Assembly (NCBI RefSeq): GCF_000091045.1
Contig: NC_006687.1
Coordinates: 1,140,001 to 1,204,000 of the forward strand
Length of the DNA stretch: 64,000 nucleotides
Reading direction: 5' to 3'
Origin: Cryptococcus deneoformans JEC21
Taxonomy: Eukaryota; Basidiomycota; Tremellomycetes; Tremellales; Cryptococcaceae
Shown: positions 22,650-34,586 of the stretch, piece after piece
Layout: the number at the start of each line of letters is the position of its first letter
How positions within the stretch are numbered: the stretch's first letter is position 1
Program-made: the position numbers and the translations under genes
Notes under the pieces: model-generated
What the model was told of the DNA's origin: nothing
Database searches by the model: none
The model's input: the letters and a program-made list of their open reading frames with translations, nothing else

Positions 22650-24070
22650 ATGATGCTTGCCAACCAACCTTTTCTACTGCGAATCCCACTCAAACGACAG
22701 GCAAAGACGCGTTCGTTCTGCTGCTTCTCTGCAACTTGTAAAAGACGAACTGCGAAAAAGCCCTTTCGGATACTGTTTTGCGGCTCAGACGACTTCTCTG
22801 TAGCTTCCTTAAAAGCAGTATATGAAGCGAAAGGTATGCCAAAATTGTGTCTTGATGGTTTAGCTGGAGACTGCTTATGATTTGCCGTAGACGTTTGGTC
22901 TAGCATTGACGTAGTGGTGCCCGCTGAAAGGGAAATTGGGCGAGGAGGGAAGCATGCGCATCACGAAAAGTACACCCGTAAGCAGAAATTGCAGGATCTC
23001 TGGAAGGGCTGACTAAACTTTGGATCGGCAAGCGGCACTACGCCTGTACGCCGAGCAGAATAATCTCCCCGTATCGACCATTCCATCTACCGGCCTCAAA
23101 GCCTGGTCTCCACCCGAACCTTTCACTTCGTCCGATCTCAACTCCTCACATATGTTGTTAACAGCGTCTTTTGGACACATTATCCCTCTCCGACTCTTGA
23201 AGCTCTTCCCTCCGATTCAACGGCTGAATGTACATCCGTCTCTCTTACCTAGATGGAGAGGAGCTGCTCCTCTACAATGGACTATTGCGAGTGGAGATGA
23301 AGAGACAGGGGTTAGTGTGCAGACGCTGGTGCGGTATGCGCTAGGTGTTGATGCAGGCGATATATTGGGAAGAGCTGAGGGTATCGTGAGTACTGTACCT
23401 ATTGCAATCCATGGAGAAAAAATGATACTCATGTCAAATTCAGAAAGTCCCTCACGATACTAGGTATGAGACTCTCTTACCTTCCTTAGCAGGGGCAGGA
23501 GGCAAGCTGTTAGTTGATGTGCTGCGAAAAATCCAAAATGGAACTGTAAGCTGTTCTGCATCACTGTGGTGATGATTTTACTGATATCGCATGCCAGGTA
23601 ACCACGGCAGCCCAGGACGAGAGATACATCACTCTCGCCCCTAAGATCACTCATGAAACTTCTCGAATAGATTGGGAAAAACATACAGCAGAGATGATTG
23701 ACAGATTACATCGTGGATTCACCCATCAAGTATGTATAATCCTCTCCTCTTAAATTAATGTTGACAAACGGATTTACAGTATCCACTCTGGACCTCCTTC
23801 CTCGACACAACAGCCCAAATCCTCTCTCTCCATCCCATCCCCCGTCTCTCCCTTCCTATGCCCCTTTATCAACCAGAAGCAATAACGCCCGGCACTGGGA
23901 TACTTTACAGGCAAGGCAAGTCACGCCGACTATTCGTAGCTTGTGCTGGGGACAGTTGGTTAGAAGTTCAGGAGATCAAGGCGGCGGGTAAGAAGGCTTT
24001 GGGTATCAAGGAGTGGTGGAACGGATTACCAAAACATGTGAGGGAAAGCGGGAAAGTGACGTTTCGGTGA
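22650..24070 (+). CDS. FMT1: Mitochondrial methionyl-tRNA formyltransferase
   Basis: Exons 22650-22833, 22891-22977, 23033-23385, 23444-23545, 23598-23729 and 23780-24070 give 382 aa. The start Met-Met-Leu-Ala precedes a basic, Arg/Lys-rich mitochondrial presequence. The Rossmann start is FRILFCGSDDFSVASL. The formyl-transfer signature is intact: SFGHIIPLRLL, LNVHPSLLPRWRGAAP with catalytic Asn-x-His, and ETGVSVQTL plus DAGDIL. The C-terminal OB-like domain follows (ARE-type DSWLEVQEIKAAGKKAL). The enzyme formylates Met-tRNA for mitochondrial initiation using 10-formyl-THF. A Met codon 114 nt upstream is in frame but less family-like. Confidence 0.93.
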
Positions 24071-24423
24071 TTCTTGTGTTTCTGATAGCAGTCATCCATA
24101 CTTCTGATACAACGGCTTTTTTTTTCAGTGGGCATGAACGAGATGCACTGTACATCGCCATTAGGAGCAGATAAAACACAAGTCCTTTGCGGGATAGACG
24201 TCACTCTGTTGGTAAGCGCGGCATGTTATGCAAGTTTCCCTTATCATCATCCGTGAGACCGGTTGGCACAGAGGCCAAAGGGATATGTGATTAGGAGACG
24301 CCAAGGCAAGGAAAGGCTAAGAATACATACACTACCAACACTATCGTGCCGTAATCATACAATGCTCGATGCTCTATGCCTTTTGCAGATGTCAAGGATG
24401 CGTCAAAAATCCCCGCCAACTGT
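24071..24423. other. Convergent gap between FMT1 and NCS6
   Basis: 350 bp of 3' flanks. No RNA gene or repeat recognised. Confidence 0.35.
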
Positions 24424-25943
24424 CTAAACTATTTCAATAGTTCTTACCGCTCTCTCAATACCCTCCACCGGCTCTGCAGGTGTCGGGGGTGTTCTCGGTG
24501 TACCATTCAGAGAAGCATATCTCTCAAACATGGGGATCGTACGATGTCCCTCTGGAGCAGCAGAGGTGCTCTCCTGTGTTTGACGCTAAATGTAGCGGGT
24601 TAATAACAAGAGGATAGATAGAAAGTAGTCGAGACGTACCAGGGCAGAACGGGAAAGGCCCGATTCAAGACCTTCTAACAAGGCGCAAGCTTTCTATATA
24701 ATTGTGAGCTATTGTCAAGCAGACTAACCCGAGATAACTCACACAAAGATCATTTGAAGAGATGTAACCACAACGCAAACAAGTCTGCAATGCCTTCATA
24801 CCTCTTTGTACACTTTGCTCAAGCACAAAGGATTCACCAGAGTGAATGATGTCGACAATAGCGCTAGGTCGGACGGCTTCGAGATCCTTGAGGAAAACTC
24901 GGGCATGTCCTCTGTAGGCTAGAACAGGTTATCAATTTTGACCAAAGATGGCTCAACCAAAATACTCACCATCAGGAGAGTAGATACACTCGGTTGAAAA
25001 GTACGTGAGCTTTTTGAAGTACGCATACCTATTGCCTGTGAGAATTTGCTGCTACACTTGCGATTCATGAACCTACATGACAATTTCCTTCTCGTAAGCA
25101 TATTTGAAAGGCTTGCTTCTCTTGATCGTATCCTCAGACTGGGTCGTAACAGCTGTACACCTCGCCAAACGGGCAATATCGCCTCTCATGACTGAGCGGA
25201 AATCAGCGATGGGGACTTGTTCATTTGTTGCTGTGTTTTACTGACTGTTCATCAAGACAGTTTCAGCAATGTCATCCGCATTGTGTCCGGTTACAATATG
25301 GTCGACTCCTAATTGGGCGGCCCCACGGTCCAATGCCTGGCGACGGAATACACCACAGAAAGTACCTATAAATATGTCAATTTACGATTGAAGAGAGAAA
25401 GTATCCTTCAACCCATACAATTGTTCTTCTTGCCGACTTGTTCTACAATCTTGTCCATCGTCCACCCGTAAAGCTCAGAGTAAGATAGGATCTTGAGCGG
25501 AAGTCCATACTCTGCTTGATTTTGCTTGACAGTCTATCCAACAAATCAGCCAAGAGGCAACGGACGATTGGAATTGCACTCACCTCTAAAGAGTCGTCTC
25601 GATATCCGGTGATACCTTCATCTATTGACAGTAGATACAGATCCAGTCCATAGTCATATCGCTTGTTGAGAACTGAAAGGACGTGTGCAAGAACAGTTGA
25701 GTCTGGCAAAATTCAAATGAGCCACAAACCTGATATTACATAAATTAACATACCTTTCCCACCGCTAGCTCCTATAGCTACCCGTTCCCCTCGCTTGAAA
25801 ATCCCTTCTCCCTCTACGATTGTGTTGTGTACCTCGGTCTCGAAAACTTCGAAAAAGCAGTCCTTGCAAACCTGTTGACCAGTTTTCGGTCGCTTCACAA
25901 GAGCTCTAGCGGTATGGCACAATGAACAGGGTGTAGGCGGCAT
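24424..25943 (-). CDS. NCS6: Cytoplasmic tRNA 2-thiolation protein 1 (Ncs6/Ctu1), C-terminal frame break
   Basis: Exons 25754-25943, 25584-25702, 25419-25533, 25246-25365, 25077-25191, 24970-25028, 24743-24918 and 24641-24693, then a candidate last exon 24424-24585. The first seven join in phase. All family elements are present: N-terminal CSLC and CKDC, the PP-loop [32 protein letters not shown] and the C-terminal zinc knuckle CLRCG...CKAC. Ncs6 with Ncs2 puts the 2-thio group on wobble uridine of Lys, Glu and Gln tRNAs using Urm1 sulfur. After LLEGLES the frame needed for a natural ending (GLSRSALRQTQ...) is lost by one base near 24660. As written, the protein would end differently. The break lies outside the catalytic core. 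Confidence 0.9.
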
Positions 25944-26246
25944 GGCTTCAAGTTGATCGGGCGGTCACAGCTGCTTGCTGGTATACAAGCTGTCTTTGCG
26001 AAAAAGATAATAGCCATTCGTACAGTTGGGTGGCAAAACAAATCTTCGTGCCTAATGTGCTGAAAAATGGCTGGTTGGCGTGCCTAAGAATCGCTCCAAG
26101 TGACATCACGATATTTTTTATAGCCGGTGGCCCCGAAATGGGCGGTCGGCGGCGGAGAGTATAAGAGATGACTTCACCTCCGTCGTTCATTGAGATCACA
26201 AGAATATCCACAACTGCTTCAACAATCATCCAGTACTATCTACTCC
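25944..26246. other. Divergent promoter region between NCS6 and the 782-aa gene
   Basis: 303 bp with no gene. No clear factor site beyond AT-rich patches. Confidence 0.35.
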
Positions 26247-28752
26247 ATGCCCAGCACCATGTCCGAACAGGATACACCCAAGGGCACAGAGAGACCGCTC
26301 ACAGCTTACAACCCACCTTTACCCTCCAATAGCACCCCGTTCAGCTTCGCCTGCCGTTGTCTGAATGTCAAGATTGACGGACGCGTTTCTGCTTCAGATG
26401 AACAGAAAGTATTGAGCAAGGGTGAAGGAGGTACTAGCGCCCAAGGAAGTGTGGAAGTCTTCCTGCCTATAGGATCGGAGGGAGTGGTGAGTCAAGCGAG
26501 ATCTTCCGATAGTGGAGATGGCACGTTGACAAGATTATTAAGAAATTTGCGGATTATGTGGTTTATGACCAAGACATTATATCCTCTCGAGAGGATAAAT
26601 CCGGTAGTGCGATCATTACTGAGGACTCTCCTGAACCTTCATGGCGGAAATGCTTCATCTGTGGTACGAGGTGCTATCGTGTCAAAGATAAGGCGCAGAA
26701 GGATCCAGCGGTTGAAGAGGAGTGGGTTACTGTAGAGTTAAACAGCGGCGTAGTGGTAAGGATAGGCTCGTTTACTTGTTTCTGATAGAAGCTAACCGTT
26801 GGTTAGTACGGAGAAAAGCTCTCGCAAGCGCTCGGACAAGAAGGTCTCCCATTCACTGGTCTCCTATTCGATCCACCATCAGGGCAGTCCAACTTCGGCC
26901 GTCCGCCTACCAATCCTAGCCCTTCCTCTGATCCAGACTCCTATCTTCCCTCTGCAACACCTTCAATCCACTACGTTCCTACTCCTCACGATCCATTCTT
27001 TCTTCCTCCGCCCTTCATCCCGTCCAACCCGCACTTGAAAGATCTTTGTGACCAAGCAGAAGAATACCTCAGGGAAGCTCACGGCAGGCTGGAGGATGAA
27101 GTGCGACACTTCATATCACTCAAAACATTAGAATTACGTGATATGGAAGAAAAAGTGCGAGGGGAAGTGGAGTTATTATGGGATAAGTACAGGAATGGGC
27201 CGGGTAAAGAAGAGATCAGTCGTCAGCGCAGCGCGAGTATCAGCCGTACCAGGGAAAGCTCTTCCCGTGCTCCTGAACCGTCTAGCGTATTCCCGCCACC
27301 CAGAAACCCTCAATCCCAAAAATCTTTCCAAGCCACTCCGCCGTCACCTCACGCCACTCCTAACCCTATCATGCAAGCCTCAATCGCACCAGCCACTAGC
27401 GCTTTACCTAACGGGACATCACTCCTCGCTCATTCCTTGTCCCAAGCGTCGTTCTTCCCACAACCTGCTATTAATGAACTAGGAACTGATGGGGAAGTTC
27501 CTGAGGAAATGAGAGATGAGATTGACCATACCATCTCTGAAGTGGCTAGAACATATGGTAAGAAAGGGGATAGTCGAGCGGTTGCTATGAGCTATATCTT
27601 TAGCTCCTTTGCGGAGAACATGGGAGGTGCAACTCAGGTTTCTCGTGTGAACCAGGAAGAAGCCGAGTCTCCTGAGAATACGGGTGAGGCGCCTAACAAG
27701 GACAGCTGGATTGACCAAGAGACTGACACAGCGAGGATGGCAAGGCCGACTGATCAGTTGGATGCTGTGGTGGAGGAGGACTCTGCCGACGGAGCGACAC
27801 CGCGACCCAAGCAGACAAAGCCATTACGAGACGATGGAAAATCTGGGGAGAAGAGTAAGAAAGGCAAAGAGAAAGCCAAAGTTAAATTTGAGGAGCCCGA
27901 GAAGCCAGGGAAAAGTTCTCGAAGCGCGGATGGAGACAAGACCCCCACGAACACCTCGGAGGAAGAGGGTAAGCTACATGCTTCCAGAAGATTTACTTGT
28001 AAATTAACGTGATTCTAGACTACGTATTCGATTTTGAGCTCGAGGACCGCCCTTCAGAACCTGCAGAAATTGTACCGTTCTCTCTCCCCCATTCCTCAGC
28101 TGGTTCACGTAACATGCTTGAGGCCAATCTTTCGCACACATTCGCTGCCGACCTTCCTTCTCATCGCGCTGCTTGGCGTCGCATCGAACAGAACGGTTCC
28201 ATGTACGAGGCTCTTCGGCGGGAAAGGCGATCACACCCCAATGATAACCTTGTGGACGATAGCGAGTTGAGCAAGTTTGCCACTTCTGTGCCCATCGCAA
28301 TCAATCCTATACGAGCAGGTCAAGCTAGTGTTCCTGTCGCATTGGAACGTAAGACTTCGCTCACAGATCGCCCTGGAATAGTAGTTCCTGGCCTCGGACC
28401 GGCCATGCGGGAGAAAGGCGTTGCGAGGAGCAATTCACTCGGTCTGGGTTTCCCCAAAGGCGTACAGTCATCTTCAGCGCGTGGCCGGCCGTCAGATCAA
28501 CAACGAAAGACTTCACGTTCTGCTTCAGTCTCACGCGAGCGAGAAGCAGTACAGTCTTATGCTGCGGATCCGGGCGCGGTATTTGAGACATTGGCAGATG
28601 GTGAGGGCGAGGAAGAAGAAGAAGTGGAGAACACTACCGTGGCAGGGAAAGGAACGATAATGGAAAAGGGATTCGTGCCGCCTCATGTGTTGGCTAGGCA
28701 AGAGGATAGCAAAAAGCTTCCTGATGTTGGGTGGAGAAGTTTGGCGTCGTAG
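26247..28752 (+). CDS. Large protein of unknown function with paired-cysteine N-terminal domain
   Basis: Exons 26247-26486, 26543-26755, 26807-27968 and 28019-28752 total 2349 nt (782 aa). I do not recognise the family. Residues ~35-150 hold two Cys pairs, FACRCLNVKI and WRKCFICGTRCYRV, which could bind one zinc ion in a beta-rich domain. A predicted helix or coiled coil follows (~235-300: DQAEEYLREAHGRLEDEV, MEEKVRGEVELLWDKY). The rest is low-complexity, Ser/Pro/Lys/Glu-rich and probably disordered, with a basic KKGKEKAKVKFEEPEK block and an acidic EGEEEEEVEN run. It ends GFVPPHVLARQ...VGWRSLAS. The Cys arrangement is loosely like Mss4/GFA-type folds, but that is only a guess. Spliced frame is consistent throughout. 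Confidence 0.75.
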
Positions 28753-29159
28753 TGTGCATAGAATCTTGAAGGAGAAAGGGAATTACAGTAATAAGAAAAC
28801 GGAAAACGCAGGCGTTGTATATATGAGTGCATAAGGTTTCCTGGCGCGATGTACGGTATGCATTTGTCTTAATAATGTTTAGGTTTCCACGACCACACAA
28901 GGGACGCGGATGTATACAAGGAGTTGTCTAGTATCAGGTTGAGGTATAGCTCATGGTGGCATCCGGAGGGGTTGAGGATAAGAAGATATAAATAAACGAA
29001 AACATGTCATCTTTCCCCCCTCATCGTCATAAGAAGTTACGGTCCGACGATAGCCGACCGACGGACGACAACAAATAACGCATGAAATCATTGCGTACAT
29101 CCAATTTTCATCATTTCACTTTCTTTTTTTTCCACACGCCTCCTTAAGCCTCAATCATC
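28753..29159. other. Intergenic region upstream of HAD hydrolase
   Basis: About 400 bp, with pyrimidine-rich stretches just before the next start codon (29115-29145) as is usual for promoters here. No gene. Confidence 0.35.
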
Positions 29160-30748
29160 ATGCTGCTATACACAACAAGAAGACTTCCAAGCATAATTCG
29201 CCCAGCGTGCACGCTTCGGCGATTGACCAGTGAGTTGGGGACATATCAGCTCGTGGATTCGAAGGAGTCGGATGGCTAACGATGGATGGCTGGCTAGCCT
29301 TTAGTGGTGGCCCTTTCCCAAAAAAGCTTGCTTTTGCATTTGACATTGTAAGAAACAGGGACGAGGATCTTATGAGGGTCTTTGGCTAGAGACTGACCCC
29401 CAGGGTTTTGTGTGGTAGGATGGTGTGCTCAAACAAGGCCACAATGTCCTACCTGAAGCTAAACGTACAATGAAACTTCTTACGGGCGAAGATGGACGAT
29501 TGCCCAAGTACGTCATCCAGTTGCTTCCCAAAATGATAATAGCTCAATCCTACCTTTCACAGACCAATACCCTTTTTGCTGATAACCAACGGCGGTGGAG
29601 TTCTTGACCACGAGCGCCTGTCCTTACTTTCCTCCGAACTGGGTGTCCAACTTACACCAGACCAACTCGTCCAGAGTCATACACCCATGCGCGATTACGC
29701 ACACAAGTACAAGGATAAGCACGTGCTTGTTATTGGGGGGAAGGGAGAAAGCTGCAGGAAGGTCGCCGAATCGTATGTTCATCGTCATAAAAGTTGGACG
29801 TGTCCATTCTAATGAAGGGGTGATGTATAGGTATGGGATGAAGAATGCCCACATACCGCAGGATGTAATCGCTTGGAAATCTTCAATTTGGGATCGTACG
29901 GAGTTGGCGAAAGAAGAAGAGGCATTTGTCCGAGTACGTTCACCAGGTACCCTGCATCTGGGTGACTAACAGATTGTGTTCGCATGATTTAGCCGCAAGA
30001 TTTCTCATCCATCCAGTTTTCCGCTATCTTCGTTATGCATGATTCTCACGACTGGGGGCGAGATACCACTCTTATCTTGGATCTTCTCAATTCTGAAAAC
30101 GGATATCTGGGCACAAGAACGGAAGGAAGGAAGAATGGGGAAGAGGCGGTCGAGTTGATTATGAGCAATCCCGATGTTGAATGGCGGTCGTGAGTGGCTT
30201 TTCTACTGCGATGTTCAGATGGCTTATGGCATGGAAAGTGACTGGCCCATACCTCGATTAGGTCAAGGGGCCTTCAGGATTGGTTTGGAAGCTGTTTACA
30301 AGGTATTTCGTGCCCTCTCGGGTGTCAAAAACGATCACTGATTCGTTCCATTAGGCAACGACCGGCCTTGACCTCACTTATACCCAATACGGCAAACCTT
30401 TCAAAGCCACTTATGACTTCTCCGAGCTTTCTTTGCGCCGATACTTGGCTTCTGTCGGACGTGACTCTAGTGTTCCTTTGCACGTGTAAGTTTCTCCCCT
30501 TGGCTGAATGGATGTTCCATCACTATGATAAATGCTTAAAACTATGCATGAATAGCTACATGGTAGGCGACAATCCCGCTTCCGATATTGCCGGCGCAAA
30601 CGCGCACGGCTGGTCCTCCATCCTCGTCCGCACAGGGGTCTTCCACGATACCCATGGAGAAAAACCAGCGTATCAACCAACTGCCATTGCCGATAATGTA
30701 GAAAAGGGAGTAGAGTGGGCTATTGGTAAAGAGATGGGGTTGTTCTGA
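29160..30748 (+). CDS. HAD-superfamily hydrolase, CECR5/HDHD5-like, probably mitochondrial
   Basis: Nine exons: 29160-29229, 29298-29347, 29419-29507, 29563-29772, 29831-29933, 29993-30189, 30239-30302, 30355-30485 and 30556-30748, total 1107 nt (368 aa). The basic N-terminus (TTRRLPSIIRPACTLRRL) suggests a mitochondrial presequence. HAD motif I is FAFDIDGVL with the nucleophile Asp split across an intron, motif II is LLITNGGG, and motif IV is YMVGDNPASDIAGANAHGW. The PRLGQGAFRIGLEAVY block is characteristic of the class-IIA CECR5 group. Members are likely phosphatases or phospholipid-related enzymes, but the substrate is not established. The exon ending at 30189 rejoins at 30239 after GGAAAG, an A-rich but frame-required acceptor. 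Confidence 0.88.
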
Positions 30749-30840
30749 TTAGCGTACGGTGCTAAATAAAAATAGAAAGACACTCAACTCACGTATAGAT
30801 GCTAGATATATCTCATGCTTGATGCATTCATTCTGATCGA

Positions 30841-32363
30841 TCATGGTGATTGTGGAGATGATGCTTGAGAACGCATAGATGGGGGTAATAAAAAGGGAGC
30901 CATGCGTGAATTCGTCAAGAAGGGTGAAGACGCCGCCGGAATAATTTTCAGGCGAGACTTTTCCTTTTCCTCTGACACTTCTTCTTTTCCTTCCCTTCTC
31001 CCTTCCAACACATTTTCCACGTCTGGTGCAGTTGAATAATTCCCACCACCTTTCCAAACGTATCCCCATCTATCTCCTGCTAATGCCTCCGTGGCATTAC
31101 CTCCCACCTTCTCCACCCAGTGTTTCAGTTCCATCCTCCTCAAGATTTTCGTCCATCGTTTTTTCTGCGTTCCAAGTCTTTCAAACTTGACCCTAACTCC
31201 CAATTTCACATTGACTTGATTGGGATTCAGAGAATAGAGTTGGGAATGTCCTGACGAATGAAAACAATCAAACCACCCCTCCCAAGCCATTTGCCCTAAT
31301 TTTCGTAAACGGTAATTGAGGGCATAGTCTGCGATTTGACGCCATGTTTCGAGGCCTGGAGGGATCTGAAAGTTCATGAACCGGGATATCATAGAAATGA
31401 CTTCGGCTGGTATGACTTTAACTTTTTGCGAGTAGGTCGCAGGGGAAGAGAGAAGCGCTTTGATGGATAGGTGAAGGGTTTGGCGATTGGGGGCTTGTGA
31501 GGAAAAAAGCAAATACTGTTCAAGTAGAGTCGAAGGCGAAGCGACAGACCGCGGTGGGGTCTTCAAATATGCCAGGTAGAGATTTAATAGCACCGTATCT
31601 TCTAGCCGCGTTTCTTTCGCCTTTCCTTTCCCCATGGGCTCGAAATCGGTAGCATTTTCCAACAGTTTCCACGCATGATCAAACGAAGGCGCTTCACCGA
31701 GCAGGAGCAGATGGTGTAAGCGGCCGAACAGCTGAGACATTGTGTAATGACTGGAGTCCGGGATGAACTCTACCGGTGGTAAAGTCTGCATAGCCCACCA
31801 GTTTGGTCGAACTTTCCATCCACCGGCCCTTTTATTTCTCTTCATATCTCTCGCTCGTTTGGCATGGCCTAGAGATAGGATGCGTCGGTCGATCATCAAC
31901 CTCAGCACGTCTTTCTGGGTACGAACGTCTCCGCATCTTTTAGAGTATGCAATGAGTAGTTCGCCAGCTGACCGCGTGAGGTCTGATGGATTGGCTTTGA
32001 GGTGGGAGAGGATCTCGTCTGGTTGAGGAGGATTGATCTGTGCCAAAAGGCGATGAACAACAGTAGTTTGTACGGCCTCAGAATCAGATGATTGTTGTTG
32101 TATAGCAGGGTTTTTAGAGACTATTCATGCAATGGTCAGCATGATACCATTTGTTGTTTTCATCAACACTCACCATCTAGAAGTGGCCGACGTGGCTTCG
32201 TTCTGCTTTTCCATTCAGATCCACTCGCCTCTCCAGCACCGTTTGCGTCTCTTTTTCCTACTTGATGAGAGGCTGGACTTGAAGAAGCTCTTGCAGCCCA
32301 CGGCAAAAGTGCTCCCAGCTGTACCAACTCGACACAGTGTCGAATTGGTATCCTTGGGGGCAT
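30841..32363 (-). CDS. Uncharacterised, probably mitochondrial helical protein
   Basis: Exons 32174-32363 and 30841-32120 (53-nt intron) give 489 aa. The first ~60 residues are Arg/Ala/Ser-rich with few acids (IPIRHCVELVQLGALLPWAA), fitting a mitochondrial targeting sequence. The body is rich in paired amphipathic helices (for example LLIAYSKRCGD, FGRLHHLLLLGEAPSFDHAWKLL, LNLYLAYLKTPP), similar in feel to fungal PPR-like or RNA-maturation factors. No canonical 35-residue repeat can be shown by eye, so function is left open. Tail Pro/Ser-rich. Convergent with the HAD gene, with stop codons 92 bp apart. Confidence 0.7.
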
Positions 32364-33030
32364 GGGGTATACGGCCGTCTAGCTGAAGTTGCCACGGTTC
32401 TTCTAACAGCCAGATATTGTTTGGTATCGTTCACAAGGCAACTATCGGCAGACTCTATGGGCCATATCGCGGGAGAATGCCGGTGCGTATTTTGAGGTGT
32501 TTTTGACTTGAGATTGAAGATGGGTTCAATGGATGACGGTCAAAGAATCACGGACACACAACGAAACGGCCGAATCCTTAAGCGGAGTCTGCCGCCAACT
32601 CCGTACAACGAAAAGAAGAAGAGAGAGCGGGATAAAATGGGAATAAAACTGCAGCATGAAATTGCGTGCCTCCACTTTCTTGGTCCACTTTCTGGGCGGG
32701 GACCGTATTATGACGACGCTCAACGGTACCAAACAGCTCCTTCATAGAGCTTAAACTGTGTGGAATGTCTCCAAGATCTGCCGGTTCACCGTATAGTACT
32801 TGCTCTTGGTAGGAGTACGAATTCAAGGCCCAGATGTAATCATCTGCTATCTCAAACCCGGTGGTGCAGCCAAGAACTTGTCAGGTGATAGTCAGTATGT
32901 GAGAGGATCTCTAACGTCACTAGGATGCATTTCCCACGTCCAATGAGGGGTTTATATACTCTTGCCACCGTGATAAATTCCTGTTCTCTTACCAGCTTCT
33001 TTTATCTTTATTCCCAACCACCTATCCAAC
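32364..33030. other. Divergent intergenic region
   Basis: About 670 bp between two unrecognised genes. Small open frames here have no support. Confidence 0.4.
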
Positions 33031-34393
33031 ATGGAGTTTCTCACGTCTTCGCAAGAAATCAATAAACCCAAACAGCTGTACCCCTGCCTCGCGGTGATCG
33101 ACATTAATTCTTCTTCTGACGTTAGATCCCGACGTCTTTCTGCCGGATCTTTTGGATCTGACAAGGACGAAGGTAATGTACTCACCAGAGTTATCTCTGG
33201 GGGAGGGAGGAGAAAGAGTTCCTTTGGAGAGACCGGGGGTGGCGGTGGGGGGCGTAGACTTAGTTTCGGGGGAAAGAAAGATGACGATGCTAAGGTTGAG
33301 GGAAAGTGGTACTGGAGGGTACAAGCAGGAGTAAACGAGGTGAGAACTATCTGCTACAATACATAACGTCTACCTACTAACAATCAAATTAGACTCACAT
33401 AGTTCTCCTTCCCCTTACCCAACCTTCCAACCCGCTCCTCACGACCCGACCTGCACCCCTCTCTACCGCTATCCCTTCGCACGCCACTCATGAGGCATCT
33501 ACCCACCCTAATGAGTCAGCTATCGCTGAGAACGAGGGGGATAAAAATGAATCGGGATTTGCTTCTCGAATGAAGAACATGTTCCGACGTGCTTCCTCCT
33601 CTGTTAAGGAACGTCCCTCCGCTCCATCTGCCTCGGAGACTACTTCGGGCGGACCTGATATTGGAGGTGAACGAGTGACCGACCAGACGGAAAGGGGAGA
33701 GATGCTCCCTAGTGCTAAAGGAAATGTTGAAGGAGCTACCAATTTGAACAGCAATGCTGAGCTGGGATGGCCTGGAATCATCAATAATGAGAAGCTGGCC
33801 GCGATTCTGATACCCCTTTCTTCCGTCGGGAAGAAAGTGGGTTTGGGTGGAGGTAAGAAAGCGGAAGCCAGCTGGGTAACTGTCCAGGTTTGTCACTTGC
33901 TTCTTTACTAGTGATAAGATGCTAAACTTTCTTTAGGTCACCTCCAGCACTCAATCGATGGAGCCCATTGGAACTAGCAGGTTCGACCCTACTCCCAAGT
34001 CGGGTTTTATCAAATTTGAATTTGACAAAGGCTGGCTCGGAGCCAAGGGGTGGGTCTCAGTTCTCAACCGAAGCCGTTCTGGTATATCCACAGCTGACGA
34101 CTCTCTCTTTTAGAGAGGCAGAGGTCCTTCACCATTACATCACTACCGCCGTCGCAGCTGCTCCTGCACCAATTGAGCGTACCGCGCCCAACCCATCTTC
34201 CTTCCAGCTGGGTGGTCAACAGGCAGCCTCGGGGGCTACCCAGCAAGCGCAGCCATCTGACCCTCTGTTCTCTGGGTCACCTTTCGCCAACACTGGCGCC
34301 GCTGGGGAGACTGCAGAGAGGCCCTTGATTGATGAAGCGATTGCGCCTGATGTAAGCGCCACAAGCAGTCGAAAGGTTGCCGGGGTTTATTGA
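33031..34393 (+). CDS. Uncharacterised protein, possible split PH-like fold
   Basis: Exons 33031-33339, 33393-33887, 33937-34049 and 34114-34393 give 398 aa with consistent phases. Strand-like segments (LYPCLAVIDI, GKWYWRVQAG, THIVLLPLT, LAAILIPLSS, SWVTVQVTSS, GFIKFEFDKGW) alternate with long Ser/Gly-rich inserts (RRLSAGSFGS, GGGGGGRRLSFGGKK). They end with a helix (EAEVLHHYITTAVAAA). This is the order expected of a PH-type barrel with large disordered loops. That reading is inference, and I do not recognise the family. The loops contain several RRxS motifs that could be kinase sites. Confidence 0.65.
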
Positions 34394-34586
34394 GAGCGCA
34401 CCTCAATGTGATTGTTTCTCGACTTTCTGATGATGGGGGTAACGTCCTGTAATAATTAATGTCGTGTGAAAGTGTAATAGCAGTAGTCGAGAAGCTTTAT
34501 GACGCGTTAATAGTACTGCACAAATTGACTAACATACTCAATAAATACTTATGCAACTTCTTTTACCCTATTATTATCTATCACTT

